A stretch of DNA of 64,000 bases from Helicoverpa zea (GCF_022581195.2 NC_061459.1:3658001-3722000); one strand, 5' to 3'. Shown: positions 12,853-25,200, counted from the first letter of the stretch. Notes: generated by a model not told the origin, from the sequence alone. Made by a program: numbers and translations.

Positions 12853-13758
12853 ATGGAGGGAGATGAAGATGAAGGATGATAGAGGAAGAAGAATAGCTGT
12901 GACTACGCTATTATAAAAGTGAGGCAAGGAAAACATAGATATAAACATATAAAGAATACGGTCAGAACAAGGACATTCTGTCCTTCGTCAGTTCAATACA
13001 GATGAATAAATAGCTTCATACAATGATGCAACAGGATGGTCATGCGATATGCGTTCTCAAGTTCAAATGTATGCGTCGTACCTACGTACTGGCCCCTTAT
13101 CTTGATGTTGTTTAATTAAAACTTCATGTAGGTACCTACCTGAGGACTATAGATAGAGGTACACTTGTATACCTTAAGGTTAAAGGGATTTGAAGGTACA
13201 AAAGCCGAAAATCGATCTCAGTGGCGTGCACTTGTAGAGGCATATGTCCGGCAGTGGACTGCGATAGGCTGATGATGATGATGATGATGAAGGTACAAAA
13301 GTAAGAGCAAGTTTGATTACTTTGAATAAATATGCATTTAATACAATGGAGGCTTGCTCATTGTCTACTTGAGAAGTAAAGTTTACTAAAATTATGCGAA
13401 GGTCTGTCTATCACACTTTCACGGCAATTTGAATGTTGGTACTTACCTAATACTATACGGTACACAGATAATCTTAAGCCTGGTTTTTATATGGTTGCTG
13501 GAAGTAGTTCTCTAGGGGTGAGAGTATTCTGAGAATACATGTAACAGATTGTCTACAAGTTCAAAAAAATCTATTAGCTACTTCAAGGTTAGGTACTGGG
13601 ATAGAAAAAAATGCAACACATAGAATCATAAACATTTATTTATAATGCTAATAAAAAGAAATACAAAGATAAAAAAGAGCCGGTGTTTCCTACATCTACA
13701 GTAAAAAAAAAAAAAAACAAATTTCAGTGAAAACAGAAAAATCATGATTGATAACAGT

Positions 13759-15207
13759 TTAACTGTAACAGCGGCATGTTTCAGAAGAGACACATGTTCC
13801 ATATTTGTAACCAAGGAACTTACACACGAAGTTGCAAGCTCCACTGGTACATGACCTCAGGTTCATTGGAACGTATAGAGCCTGATTGGCTACCTGCACC
13901 GAGTTGTCACCTAGAAATAAACATATTGACATTAGTTTATGGATATCATCACAAACAAGTCTTAAAGTCGAAATCTTTTTACCCAACTGCCAAGAGGGGT
14001 TAGGTTATTTTAAAGCTATTGGTAACTATTTAGGTACTGGATAATATTGTTCAGTAAACAATTTACGGTAGGTCTATGTATTTAATCAAGCCAGTGTGAA
14101 AAATACATTTTCAATACCTACTTTCACAACTGAATACAAAGCCAGTCGTTAATGCTGAATTATCTAGTAAGTTGGTAAGTAAATAAGTAAGAAAAAAAAA
14201 CGCATATCATAAATATTTAAGAAAGACAAGTGCCGTTTGACCTCAGTTAATTAAATAAGAAACCGATATCAAATATTTTGTGTCTCGATCTGAGAGAAGT
14301 TAGTGCTTTTGAATACAACATTCATTTATCACACTACTAATTCATATACCTAACGTTTGAGAACTTCACACAATTGGCTTACTAACCTCTTGTAAGTCGC
14401 TAATTATGAAACAATAGAAAATCAATTGTGTCTCGCGTATGTCTGTCCGACATACAACGGGTTTATAACTCTATGCTATGTCTTTCCAACTTTTAATCCA
14501 TCTCCATTGATTGATTTAGATGGGCATAGTCACTAATTGAAACTTTAGGGAGATCTAAAATAGAATCATCCCAGTAAATTAGAAAAGTTGCTTCAAAATT
14601 GGGAAAACAAGCTATATTATTACTTACTAGCATTCGCCAGCGGCTTCGCCCGCGTGGTGTGTTGATAAAAAGTAGCCTATGTGTTAATCCAGGGTATCAC
14701 CTATCTACATACCAAATTTCAACCAAATCGGTCCAACCGTTTTTGCGTGATTGAATAACAAACATACATCCATACATTCTCACAAACTTTCACATTTATA
14801 ATATACTAGCTTCCGCCAGCGGCTTCGCCCGCATGGTGTGTTGATAAAAAGTAGCCTATGTGTTAATCCAGGGCATCACCTATCTACATACCAAATTTCA
14901 ATCAAATCGGTCCAGCCGTTTTTGCGTGATTGAATAACAAACATACATCCATACATTCTCACAAACTTTTACATTTATAATATAAGTAGGATATAAGTAG
15001 GAAGTAGGATAATAGGTAAATAAGGATAAACAGGAAAAACTAAGACTATTTTGACTTTACATGTATGTGTATGTATATAGGTGTACGTTGTCACTTACCA
15101 ATTTCGTTTGTGTTCAAATAATATGCCTTTAGCAGGTCATCCATTGAAATCACGTCGGCATATGCAGCCAATATGATGGCACTTATAACAACCAGCACAA
15201 GCTTCAT
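13759..15207 (-). CDS. Secreted defensin-like peptide 2 (six-cysteine CS-alpha-beta), 2 exons
   Basis: Exons (minus) 15207-15099 and 13910-13759 encode 86 residues; the intron is phase 1, 1,188 bp, GT-AG. Residues 1-17 (MKLVLVVISAIILAAYA) form a signal peptide. The C-terminus carries six cysteines with the same C-x4-C-x3-C-x9-C-x5-C-x-C spacing as the gene at 10009. It also shares the A-L-Y-(I/V)-P motif and a C-x3-C-(R/K)-x-L-G-Y block. An open frame starting at 13986 reads through the acceptor and is not the true start. The ATG at 15207 is chosen because it gives the signal peptide and the same exon layout as the paralogue. A poly(A) signal (AATAAA on minus) is at 13640-13635. A TCAGTC initiator-like motif is about 30 bp upstream of the ATG. 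Function is inferred from fold and secretion. Confidence 0.85.
14627..14804 (+). repeat. RTE-like tail family E, tandem copy 1
   Basis: Begins 'actagcattcgccagcggct' and ends at 'acatttataatata'. It is followed immediately by a second copy in the same orientation. Lies in the intron of defensin-like gene 2. Confidence 0.85.
14805..14990 (+). repeat. RTE-like tail family E, tandem copy 2
   Basis: Head-to-tail with the preceding copy and almost identical to it and to the copy at 54684-54870. All carry 'gataaaaagtagcct' and 'tttttgcgtgattgaataac'. High similarity suggests recent spread. Confidence 0.85.
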
Positions 15208-15507
15208 TTTGGTATAGCTTTAGATATTTCACACACGACTGACTTCAACGGGCTCAGACCACAGATTGACCATATTCAAGACCCGTTTAAACTTTAAACT
15301 TTGTAAGCAAAAAGTACTATAATCAATCTTTCATGTACCTACCTATATTGGATTGGGTAGTGATATGCTAATTTGTACTCTAACTCTTATGAGGTAAAGT
15401 TGAAATTGTAAGAGTAGGTATAGGATCTTGTTTACAAAGCCTTGTTTAAGTGGGTTATGGTGAGTTTGTGTGAAGGGTGAATCAGAATGAAAGAGGCAGT
15501 CATCATG

Positions 15508-15724
15508 CTGTCATTGAACACCCTTGGCAGTCGTTACGGGTAGTCAGAAGCCAGTAGGTCTGACACCAGTCTAACCAAGGGGTATCGGGTTGCCCGGGTA
15601 ACTGGGTTGAGGAGGTCAGATAGGCAGTCGCTTCTTGTAAAGCACTGGTACTCAGCTGAATCCGGTTAGACTGGAAGCCGTCCCCAACATGATTGGGAAA
15701 AAAGGCTCGGAGGATGATGGATGA
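15508..15724 (+). repeat. SINE family A fragment with GATG tail
   Basis: Plus-orientation body and 3' end of family A, from 'ctgtcattgaacacccttgg' through 'ggttagactggaagccgtcc' to a GATGATGG tail. It lies directly downstream of the gag-like ORF's stop. Confidence 0.85.
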
Positions 15725-15768
15725 TTAAATCATAAACTAATACATATGTTACATAGATAACTTAAAAA

Positions 15769-16257
15769 CTAATTCACACGAAGTATCGGCGTCGTGTTAC
15801 GCTGCGAGGTGTCGCGTAGCCATCCTCGGAACCTCCGATATACGACACCCTTCGGCCAAAACTCTTCCTTAAGGAATGTCTCGATGTGATGAGTTGGAAC
15901 TCGCACCATGAACGAATTGAAGTTCGTATTGTGGCGCGACTCCAACTTCGCCACCCTCAAGGTCAGGTCCAGTTGGACATACTCCACGATCTGCTCCACC
16001 GTCGTGGTGTGATGTAGACGGGACACGTACAACTGCGTCGTTGGTACTGCAGGATGCAGCAGGATATTTGATCCAGTTTGTGCAGTTCCGCACTTATTCC
16101 TACAAGTTGGCCTCTTTTTTCTCCTTTCTACCTTTATATGAGAATAAATACAGGCTTGAGTAAATAAAAATAAGACAGCGTGACTACGAAAGATAAATAC
16201 GAGGGACCTATTCTCATCAGAATGTTCGCAGCGAGCCCTGACCCATTGCTCCCTCAC
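15769..16257 (-). mobile_element. Retroelement gag-like (ORF1-type) remnant, 162 codons
   Basis: The minus-strand frame is open from 16257 to a stop at 15769. Its C-terminal ~110 residues contain L-Y-V-S-R-L, then S-R-H-N-T-N-F-N-S-F-M-V-R-V-P, then F-W-P-K-G-V-V-Y-R-R-F-R-G, ending soon after. I recognise this pattern from the gag-like/ORF1-like domain seen in many lepidopteran 'uncharacterised' proteins linked to retroelements. The N-terminal ~45 residues look unrelated and may be chance read-in. No reverse transcriptase is adjacent, so this is probably a solitary fragment or retrocopy. It could be a domesticated single-domain gene, but I see no promoter or splice evidence. Confidence 0.55.
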
Positions 16258-16517
16258 TTCCTTATCTTCTCACTTGCCCAGCAGATTGTACGGGGAAAAC
16301 CCGAACCAGCGATATTTTGTAAATAGGTATTATGTATACTGACCTACTTAAGTAGGTATATTTCATCTACTCTTACTGTTCCTACTCCTAATATAGGTAC
16401 ATACCTACTTAGCTAGGTGTAGGTAGCTAAACCTGGTCTGGTTCAAGCCAACCTTCAAAAGTCTAATAATCGAGCTTCGATCACATTAATATTAGGCAAG
16501 TATCTGCCTACTACTGT

Positions 16518-16682
16518 CATCATCATCCTCCGAGCCTTTTTCACAACTACGTTGGGGTCGGCTGAAAGTCTTATCGGATTCAGCTGAATACCATTGCTTT
16601 ACAAGAAGCGACTGATCAATCTAACCTCCTCAACCCAGTTACCCGGGCTACCCGATACCCCTTGGTTAAACTGGTGTCGGAG
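16518..16682 (-). repeat. SINE family A fragment
   Basis: Minus-orientation tail and body ('ctacgttggggtcggctgaa' and 'cctcctcaacccagttaccc' on plus). Confidence 0.8.
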
Positions 16683-18198
16683 GAGGCCCAGAGTATTTAT
16701 AAATTAGTAACTTTAGCATTTAAGCGTAGATAGTAAGTTTCTCTTTGTGAGGACAATGAATCATCATGGCATGATCATGTCTGATCAAACCTTCTTAAAA
16801 ATAAAGAATAAAAATAAAAAATAGATTTCAGTGTTAAAATAACTTCTCAAAATAAAGTCTCTTAAAATACATACCCCCTACCTACTACTTTAAGATTTTT
16901 TATTTTGGTTCACCTTGTACATATAGTCAATGGGTACTTGACTACCCAATTCACAAACTGTCAAACGCCCAGACGATACGAAAACACAGTCAAGTAGGAC
17001 CCAATATTACAAAAGTACCCAAGCCGTATTCCGATCACAAACGCTTCGTTTGTCCAATTCTCTTCAGACGCCTTTGTGAAGACATTAATTAGCTCACAAT
17101 GCTAAAATAATTAAATGTGAAAATTATACGTCATTCATCAGATCTTAATTAAGTCCCAGAATAGGATGGCGGATTCAGATTTAATTTTCAATTGTATGAC
17201 AATGATTATGTTTTAATCTTCGATGTCCAATCATGAAGAACAGTTTTGTAATATGATTGTAAAAGTTATACAATGATAGAACTTTCTCTTGTGAGTTGGT
17301 GCCTATCGAAATGTTTGTAGCAAATCTTCTTTAATCTTTAGCGTTTTATTTTACACAATGCCAAACATTTACCCGGTATGTGCAATTGATATAGAACCGC
17401 GTATTGGAGAGCTCCGTAGATACCTGTGAAACCTAGCACAGCCACTGTACTTTTAAGGAAAAAGTTCTAGATTTTAGGACTCAAGGGGACTCCCTCCACC
17501 TCCCCGCACTTTACTATCTTAATCCAGCACTTATTTTGTTACTTACATCCTTAATAAACAACTTAGGTAGGTATACCAAACCACTGCGATGTCTACTTAA
17601 GTATAAAAGAGAGGTCAATTTCAGGTAGGTAAGTAGGTACCATAAACAAACCTTGGGAATAGAAAAAATAAGTGCACTATTTTACTACTACTATTTTGCA
17701 GGTTAGTAGGTAACTAAGATACAATTAATAACTAGGTAAGTACGCAGTAAGATTATGAAACTAATTGCATGTTTATTTCAAGCACCAGGAAGGAAGTTAA
17801 TTAAGTCAAGATTGATAGTTTGAGTAGGTATTCAAGTTTTTTTTTTAATATTATACAGTCGAACAATTATTTGAACGCGGTCATCTCAGGAACGGCTGGA
17901 CCGATAAAAAAAAACTACTTAGTTACCTACAAGTGGAGGCTATTTTATAAGTATTCGTTAAACCAGAACGGAAGTCGTCAGACATTTAGATAAGTTAACT
18001 TCTAATAACAAGAAGGTTAACCAAGACATTTTATCGTGTGGAAATTCCTAGATCTAGCTATGAAACATAGTATATTCGGTAATGCCTAAACCTAAATTAA
18101 TATAATAAATAAGTTTATTAATGTTATCATAGCAAACAGTAACAGCTACCAAGGTAAGGTATTGAAATAAAATTAAACAATTTCTTAAAAGTGATAAA
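16683..18198. other. Intergenic DNA; holds the MAK16 poly(A) region
   Basis: No gene seen. A minus-strand AATAAA (plus 18114-18119) lies about 80 bp beyond the MAK16 stop and is the likely poly(A) signal. Around 17870-17960 ('caggaacggctggaccgata') there is a short LINE-tail-like piece. Confidence 0.5.
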
Positions 18199-21100
18199 TC
18201 AATGTTTTATTTTCTTTCTAGACACACTAGCGACTGGTTCCGTCTCGTATTCTATTTCAACGCGTGCCTTCTTCTTCTGCGGAACTCTTTCAGCAATATC
18301 CTGAAAAAATTAATTAAGAAGTGATTTTTCTATTCTAATATCAAGAGGAAATATTTGTGTTTTTGTTTGTTTGTTCGTAATGGATAAACTCAAAAACTAC
18401 TGGACCGATTTCAAAAATTCTTTCACTGTCGGAAAGCTAAACTTTTCCCAAGTAACATTTTATCCCGGTACGGCAGTTGTTCCCACTAGACGACTAGTTT
18501 TATATAAAAGATGGCCTATGTGAGGTGTGAGGAAAGTGATTACAGCTCTTGATATTGTGCAAGTACAGTAATATGTATCATATTTTATGTGGCTATTTAA
18601 ATTACAAAATGAATATCTATAATTACCTCAATATCTGATGTCTCAGACTCAAAGTCACTGCCAACATCAACATTTTCCTTCTTCCCTGAATCAGAATCCT
18701 GAAATACGCAAAAAGAAAATATTAAATAAATCTACGGTTTAATTACAGATTTATCAAGGTTATAAATTCAATCTATTTTTCTCCTTATAATTCATTTTAT
18801 TATATTATAAGCAAGTTGCAGAATACGGTGTTTTATTTAGAGTGCTTACAAATGAGTAGAAGTATCAGCTCAATTTGTCCACAGGCGGTATAGCAAACAA
18901 CTGACTGTCTGTTAGAATGATGGACACCTGGAACCACGCACGTGACAGATTTTTTGCGCTCGGAAAGTGTCGCGACATAATCCCTAATGAAAGCGCCCTA
19001 AACAACATACAAGTTACGACTCGACTTACGAAAGGTAAAAGAAACTATACGCCCTTCAACATCTGCTTGTGAAATTTTGAATTTTTTCTCTATATACCCT
19101 TCAGAAAAGGCCTTTTAGATAAAGCCATCTTACCTCATCACTGTCCATATCACTGTCAGCTTCAACAAACTCGTCTGTCTGTTCCACTGTTCTCTCTAAC
19201 TCTCTTTCCAACTCCGGTTCCATTTCTCTCTCAACTTCTTCTTCTTCCTCGTCCTCTTTCTCACTCTCACTTGATATCTCTTCAGCTTTGAGTGCAGAGT
19301 CAAACGCCATTTGTGGGAAGTTGTAGATGTCATTGTACTGAAAATAGTAAGAAAAAGTTATTCGGTTAAAAGTACATTGATATAATTAGGAGAATTTTTT
19401 AATTTCAAAAGTTCTACAGCAGAATCCGTTTATTATGACTCCGCTTATATTGACCAACCGCTTATTGTGACGTAATTGCAGTTGAAGTTTGGTTTTCAAA
19501 TAAAATTTTCTAAAAGAGTCAGATATAATGACTTTGCTTGCTGACATGTCGCTTATTATGATGCATTTTTATCAAAAATCATCACAATAACTGACTGACC
19601 TGCATCCTACCTTCAACAGTAATTGGGAGAGTAATGCGTTAACCGATGACTTGTTCTAATTCTGAGGAAAAACATGGTGTCCTTATTGCATATTATTTCT
19701 ATGTTATCTCCCTTATGGTTTGTCTACTGACAAAATGAGGAGATATTTTTTTATTTTCTACTTAATGCTTTGTATGATGTCCGCTTCGTTTAACGTTTTT
19801 GTATATACCCTTCGATGTCGTTATAAACGGATTCAACTGTACGTTTATTTCCTGATATTTCTCTAAACCTTTTTTTATTCTAAAAATGTTTATCACATTA
19901 TTTTCATGATGGCATTTTAGTGGTGTAGCCCTATATCACACATATTGATTGACTGCTTGTATATTGTGTCTCGCGTATATCTGCGCACTGACATAGCAAG
20001 GCAAGCAACAACAACAATACAATGACATGGCAAGGGGTTAAATTATCCAGATTTTTAGTGTTAAAACCGTATATTATCTGATAATTATACTCACAGTGCC
20101 CTTCTTCAATCTCTCGAGCAATTGTTTTTCTATAGCATTGTCTATTCTTGCAGCAACTAAGGCCTTCTCTTCCCTCCTTCTTTCACGTCTTTCTATCTTA
20201 CGCTGTATTGGAACTAATTCTTTCCTGTAAATGTAAAAGAACATGCAGTTTTACGTTGATATCTAAAATACTATTTATGTGAATATGGCCTTATGAAACT
20301 CAAACCAATGTTGTGTGAAAATTGTTTTTCTTTAAAATATGGAGAAGTATTTCGACGGCTCCTAAGTATACTGAGTCAACTAATAAATTTTGCGAATTGC
20401 CCTTTTTTGTGTATTTACAATATTGTTATTGTTATTTGTGTTAATACACAAAAAAGTGCAATTCGCAAAATTTGATAGTTGACTCAGTATACTTAGGAGC
20501 TGTCGATTTATATAGAATTGTATTTTAATAATAACACTTACACTCTTCTGAGCTTAAGTTTCCTCATGCGTATAAGATATTGTGTTATTTTGACAAATCT
20601 CTGCTTGCATTTTGCTTTGATAAAAGCAGGCCAGTATAAAAGATTTTCATTTATTTGATGTATTGCTTTCTCAAAGTTTCTTGACAGCTTCACTTTCTCC
20701 CATTGTTTGGCTGGAAACATTACCCTGAAAATTACAAGAGATAGTTCTATTTTATTTTAATAAATATGTAGTTGTAGAAAATGAATTCTTTTACTGACTA
20801 AACTTATTTCCATGAAGTGACTGGTTAATTTAGTATGTTATTTTAATTATAGTATGCTACAGGTAGTTAAGACTATTGCTACCCATTTACAACTAGCCTA
20901 TGTAAGGGTGTCTGGCATAGAACAGAGCAACAACAGATTATTAATGTTACACCTACAAGATGAATTTTCTACAAGAGCTTTTGATATTAGCAGATACAAC
21001 ATGGTCTTACCTTTCAGCAGTCTTCATGAACAAATAAATAATACCATTCTCTTCCCTGATCGTCGCATATTTACTGTTTGCAAGCGGACAAGACGCACGA

Positions 21101-21370
21101 CTGCACAAACCAGTCAGGTTAAACTCATTTCGACAAAACTGCTGAGTTTTTGTTCTGGAAAATCATCCACAAATATTAATTATACAATATTTAAAGAACC
21201 AATATTATTTTATTTATTAAACCTTGTCGGTACTTACGTTACTTTGTGAGAACAGTGTGTTTTGTTGATAATAGCCCACACTACCTATAAACGGTAATTA
21301 GATATTATTAATATGAACCAGTATTATATATATTTCGTAACGTAACTATACTTACGTCGTCGTGCTGCAT
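18199..21370 (-). CDS. MAK16: MAK16 homologue, ribosome biogenesis factor (8 exons, 298 aa)
   Basis: Minus exons: 21370-21356, 21284-21238, 21154-21011, 20724-20542, 20224-20095, 19337-19134, 18698-18627, 18300-18199. All introns are GT-AG and the phases close to a 299-codon frame, matching the family's usual ~300 residues. The N-terminus carries V-V-W and C16, C28, C38, C43 in the conserved F-C-R-N-E-F-N-L-T-G-L-C-x4-C-P-L-A-N block. Exon 4 has W-E-K-V-K-L-S-R-N-F-E-K-A and C-K-Q-R-F-V-K-I-T-Q-Y-L. Exon 5 is basic. Exons 6-7 form the typical Glu/Asp-rich tail, and exon 8 ends in a basic stretch that may be a nuclear signal. MAK16 acts in the nucleolus in 60S subunit assembly (family knowledge). 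It is divergent with the kinesin gene 823 bp away. A pogo-like MITE and a fold-back MITE sit in its introns. Confidence 0.95.
19417..19839. mobile_element. Pogo-like MITE with TA target-site duplication
   Basis: Termini 'cagcagaatccgtttattat' and, inverted at the right end, 'cagttgaatccgtttataac' match over about 20 bp with few differences. Both ends are flanked by TA (19415-19416, 19840-19841), as in the Tc1/mariner-pogo superfamily. 423 bp, no ORF. It lies in the MAK16 intron between exons 5 and 6. Confidence 0.8.
20352..20506. mobile_element. Fold-back MITE (64-bp arms)
   Basis: 20352-20415 and 20443-20506 are inverted copies differing at about four of 64 positions, with a 27-bp loop. The arms contain 'ctcctaagtatactgagtca' and 'attttgcgaattgc'. 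It lies inside MAK16 intron 4 and could fold into a long hairpin in the pre-mRNA. No ORF of its own. Confidence 0.9.
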
Positions 21371-22193
21371 TTTGACTTATTTTTCTAGCTTTGCCCACTA
21401 TTTTTAAAAAATCACATGGATACATACAACATAACCTCAAATTCACGTTTGTTAATTTGTTGTCATGTCGAATCTGTCATAAAAATAAATGCGTGACAGT
21501 GTGACAGTCACTCCTTACATGCACCTTACTATGGCCTGTCTCTGGTATAATTTTAGTGCGGCAATAATCATTGAATTTAACTATTTATAATATTAATATA
21601 AAAATCCAACTAATTATAATACACAAATCATTTGGTGGTATAATATTAGTATATAATAATTTATTGTTGTTATATAATTCTTATTGCTAATTGTTTTTGC
21701 TCTGCTAGTGGTGGGACCTTTAACGTAAAATAATAAGAGTGTTAAGTGTATGAGTTACCTCGGAAAATAATAAACTTTCGTAGGATTCTAAACGAGAGAA
21801 CTGTAACTTTGAGAATTACTTTTTACCTATTTATAATACTCCTATAAAAACGGATAAAATTTTACTAAGAGTAAAATTCTGCAGTTTATTTTTCTTTTAG
21901 TAGTAATATTTGTGCAATATATCAGTGAATAAACCCGAAAAATGCACCTCTCTAAATGAATCGATTACATTTCAAATCGATTATAGTAGGCTCACACATC
22001 ACTAACTTCTAAATTCTATTTTTTCAGTTTGAAATCGCATGTCGGTTATTTTAGTGTTCTGTTTACGTTTGTTTTCTAAACGCTGTAATTGCTTAGGTCG
22101 CACATTTTAGAATAATGATTGTGTTTCATTTCCAGTCCTACTTTTGCTAATTCTTATAACTTATTAGGAAGTTGTAGAAAATAATGAAAGAAA
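21371..22193. promoter_or_regulatory. Shared 5' region of MAK16 (minus) and kinesin (plus)
   Basis: 823 bp between two divergent start codons; AT-rich, no TATA box in an obvious place. Two direct copies of 'atcgatta' lie at about 21959 and 21976, close to the ATCGAT core bound by DREF/BEAF-type factors in flies. That link is only a suggestion. Transcription starts cannot be placed from sequence. Confidence 0.5.
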
Positions 22194-22201
22194 ATGAGTG
22201 A
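22184..22201 (+). promoter_or_regulatory. Overlapping 5-codon upstream ORF at the kinesin start
   Basis: An ATG at 22184 opens a five-codon frame whose TGA (22199-22201) overlaps the kinesin ATG at 22194 in another frame. If both are in the mRNA, ribosomes using the first ATG would terminate just past the second. The kinesin ATG has A at -3 (AAAATGA), and it begins the conserved V-V-V-K-V-R-P-L strand, so it is the true start. Confidence 0.6.
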
Positions 22202-25200
22202 CAATATAAAAGTAGTTGTCAAAGTTAGACCTCTAATTTCGCGTGAAATTGAAGATAAACTTTCTTACCAGTGGCGGGTCAAGAATAATACGCTTTACCA
22301 GCTCGGTCACAATGGCAAAGAAAACGGCCAATCTTTCACTTTTGGTAAGTGAAACTTTTAACCATTAATTTTTGCTCAAGTCTTGTAATGAATTGCTGTT
22401 CATACGTCACAGAATCGAAGGCTATTACGTTAAGCGAATGCTAATCGAAGAAAATGTTATTGCAGAAAAAGTTTACGACAAAGATACGAACACTGCAGAG
22501 GTGTACAATGATATTGCGAAGCCGATCGTGGAAGCCGCGACGGCTGGCTTCAATGGCACCATATTTGCTTATGGACAGACGTCCTCAGGCAAGACTTACA
22601 CCATGACTGGGACAGACAGCTCGCCTGGAATCATTCCACTGGCAGTCATCAACTTGTTTGAGATTATCAAGAACATTCCTGACCGAGACTTCTTAGTGAG
22701 GTGAAACATATTCTAACTTGGTTCGCTTTGAGTATAACTTTAGCACTAAGAACATAAATTCCTTAAAAACTGAGGGTGAATGCTTCTATTTGTGTTGTTA
22801 CATAAAGTTATTGAGCAAAATTTTAGGTACTACTTTCCTAGCAGAATTTAAAATGAATGAATCAAGGTTATACAAACAGAAGCTTTAACTTGGCACTAAA
22901 ATAATATACATAAATCTGATTGATAGTAAACCTAATCAGCAAAACGTTGGCATTGTTATCACATAGCTAGATAATGATAAAAATTTACATTGAGATCACT
23001 ACTACAATACTTTCAATAATCTATTCAGTAGACCTAATTTGAATATTTTAAATATTTTCACTGCCAAGTTCAAGTGGATATAATAAGTTACATAATCGAT
23101 GTGTGTTTTAAAATATGTTTACACTATTGTGGTGGCTAGGGTAAGTTGAATTTTGGTCTTACCAATGTCTGAGAGTGAATTTGTATGTGGTTGTAAAATA
23201 ACAGAGGTACAAATTGGCTGTATTTGTACTATATTACACTAGCTTTTAACTGTGAATTAACTGAAAATCCTTTCCTTTCATTTTATATGAGAGAGTAACA
23301 TACCAACTTACATTTAGACTTTCATATCAACATTAAGGCATATTATTGCAGTCCTATTTACTGTCAGGAATTACTTAGTTGTGTAAAAATTACAAACAAA
23401 CAGGTTTCATCACAGCTCCGACAATATGATGATTACCCCAACTATTTAAATAAATGGTTATCCAATTGAATCTAGTTATGCAACACAACAGTGTAACTTA
23501 TTACATAAAATAATTGTACTTTCAGAGTGTCTTACATAGAAATATATAATGAGACGTTGAGAGATCTGTTTAATCTGAGCAGAAAATATGTGAAAATCAC
23601 GGAATCCCATCAGGGAATTAAAGTGGAAGCCACTGAGAAAGTCACCTCTTCCCCAGAAGAAATTCTAGAAGCTATGAAAGAGGTAAGTTTAGATCACATA
23701 ATCATTTATTTTTTATTGGCTATGCTGGGAAAAGCCTCCCCACAGTCATTTTTCTTCCATCGTTTGCTATTTGTGGCCAGTTTGCGACATGAATATATTA
23801 TTATTTTTAATATAATATTGTGCCCTAGTCAATTAAACGTTTCTCTTTATAACTGCTGAACTCTTAAAAATTATGTCTCAGATTTTCTAGAAAAATACAT
23901 AGGTACTTGTTTAAACAAAATATTTTTTACAATTATTTTGTCTTTAATTTCAGGGAGAAGCGAACAGACAAAAAGGTGCCACAAATATGAATGAAGAAAG
24001 TAGCAGGTCCCATACAATATTCCAAATTGTAAGTATTTTAATGCAACATTAACATATAAGTTGTTTTTCCTTTTGTATTGATATCTGATCTCGACCTTCA
24101 TTTTGTTATCGCATTGCATCACCTGCTATTTACTTTTCAAAACTGTTCAAATACTCTTGTGTACATTGGCAGTATAAACATTAAAAATGCATTTAGAAAC
24201 CAAACCTAATTAAAAAAAAAGAAGCACTTAGTCAACCAGTATTTTTATCACTCTAATGAGCAATTTTATTCTAAGTGATTCCTTATAAAGTAGTATGAAG
24301 AACAAAAAATGTTGTGTGGGCCTTGATTATGGCTTTCAACCTTAATCATTATACAACTGATTTGGATGTACTCTGATGTAATAAGATACACCCACATTCA
24401 AGCATGTTATTTACTTTACATACATATACATGAGTGACCAAGTTTTTAGCACACATGAGCTGGGAATCATCTGTAGTCTCCTATATGTATAAATTGCATA
24501 CACTATTTACATACTTGCATTCTTCATAAGCCCAGGCCCGCCGCTAGCTGTTTGTTCGCCCGCGTGCAAAACTGATTATGCCGCCCTACGACTACATACG
24601 TTTTGTCAAAAAATATGGCGGATACAGGGGGTCCGGACCCCCCCCCCCCTCCGCCCATTCATATCCATGTTACAGTCCAACAGAAAAAAATATGTACATG
24701 CACCGCTCTGATTGCAGAAAACCCACCTACTTTTGGATAAATAACTATTGCAATACATAACATACGTACATACGTAAAGTACTTGAAATGTTCAGAGTAG
24801 GTAACCTAAGCAGTCCTGGGTTAGCCCATAAGTAAACTAAGCAATTGCTTAGGGCATCAATGCAGTGCAATCATTACCCAAGTGGCCTCTATGTATTGAA
24901 AGATTGTGATTAACTTAAACTAACGCACTTAAATATCTATAACAATGTTTAAATTCAGTAAAATATGCTATTTGGTGGGTTTCCCGTTGAAAAGTCAACT
25001 TATAAGACACATGCCATATGTAAGGAAGAATTATGTAACGAAAATTTTTTAGTCTAAGAACAAAACAAATAAAAACCACTGTAAATTAACAAAGCAAAGT
25101 CAAAAAGTAAGACATGCACAGAAGTGAAGTGCAAAAGCCGCGAGCGAAGCGAGCGCAATTTTTTCCTTAGAGTTTTCTTGAAGTAAACATATCATAAAAA

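Noticed and set aside
13776..14003. 75-codon plus-strand open frame
   Set aside because: Antisense of the second exon of defensin-like gene 2.
20854..21249. 131-codon plus-strand open frame
   Set aside because: Antisense to MAK16 exons 2-3 (and intron 3), which carry the conserved cysteine block on the other strand.
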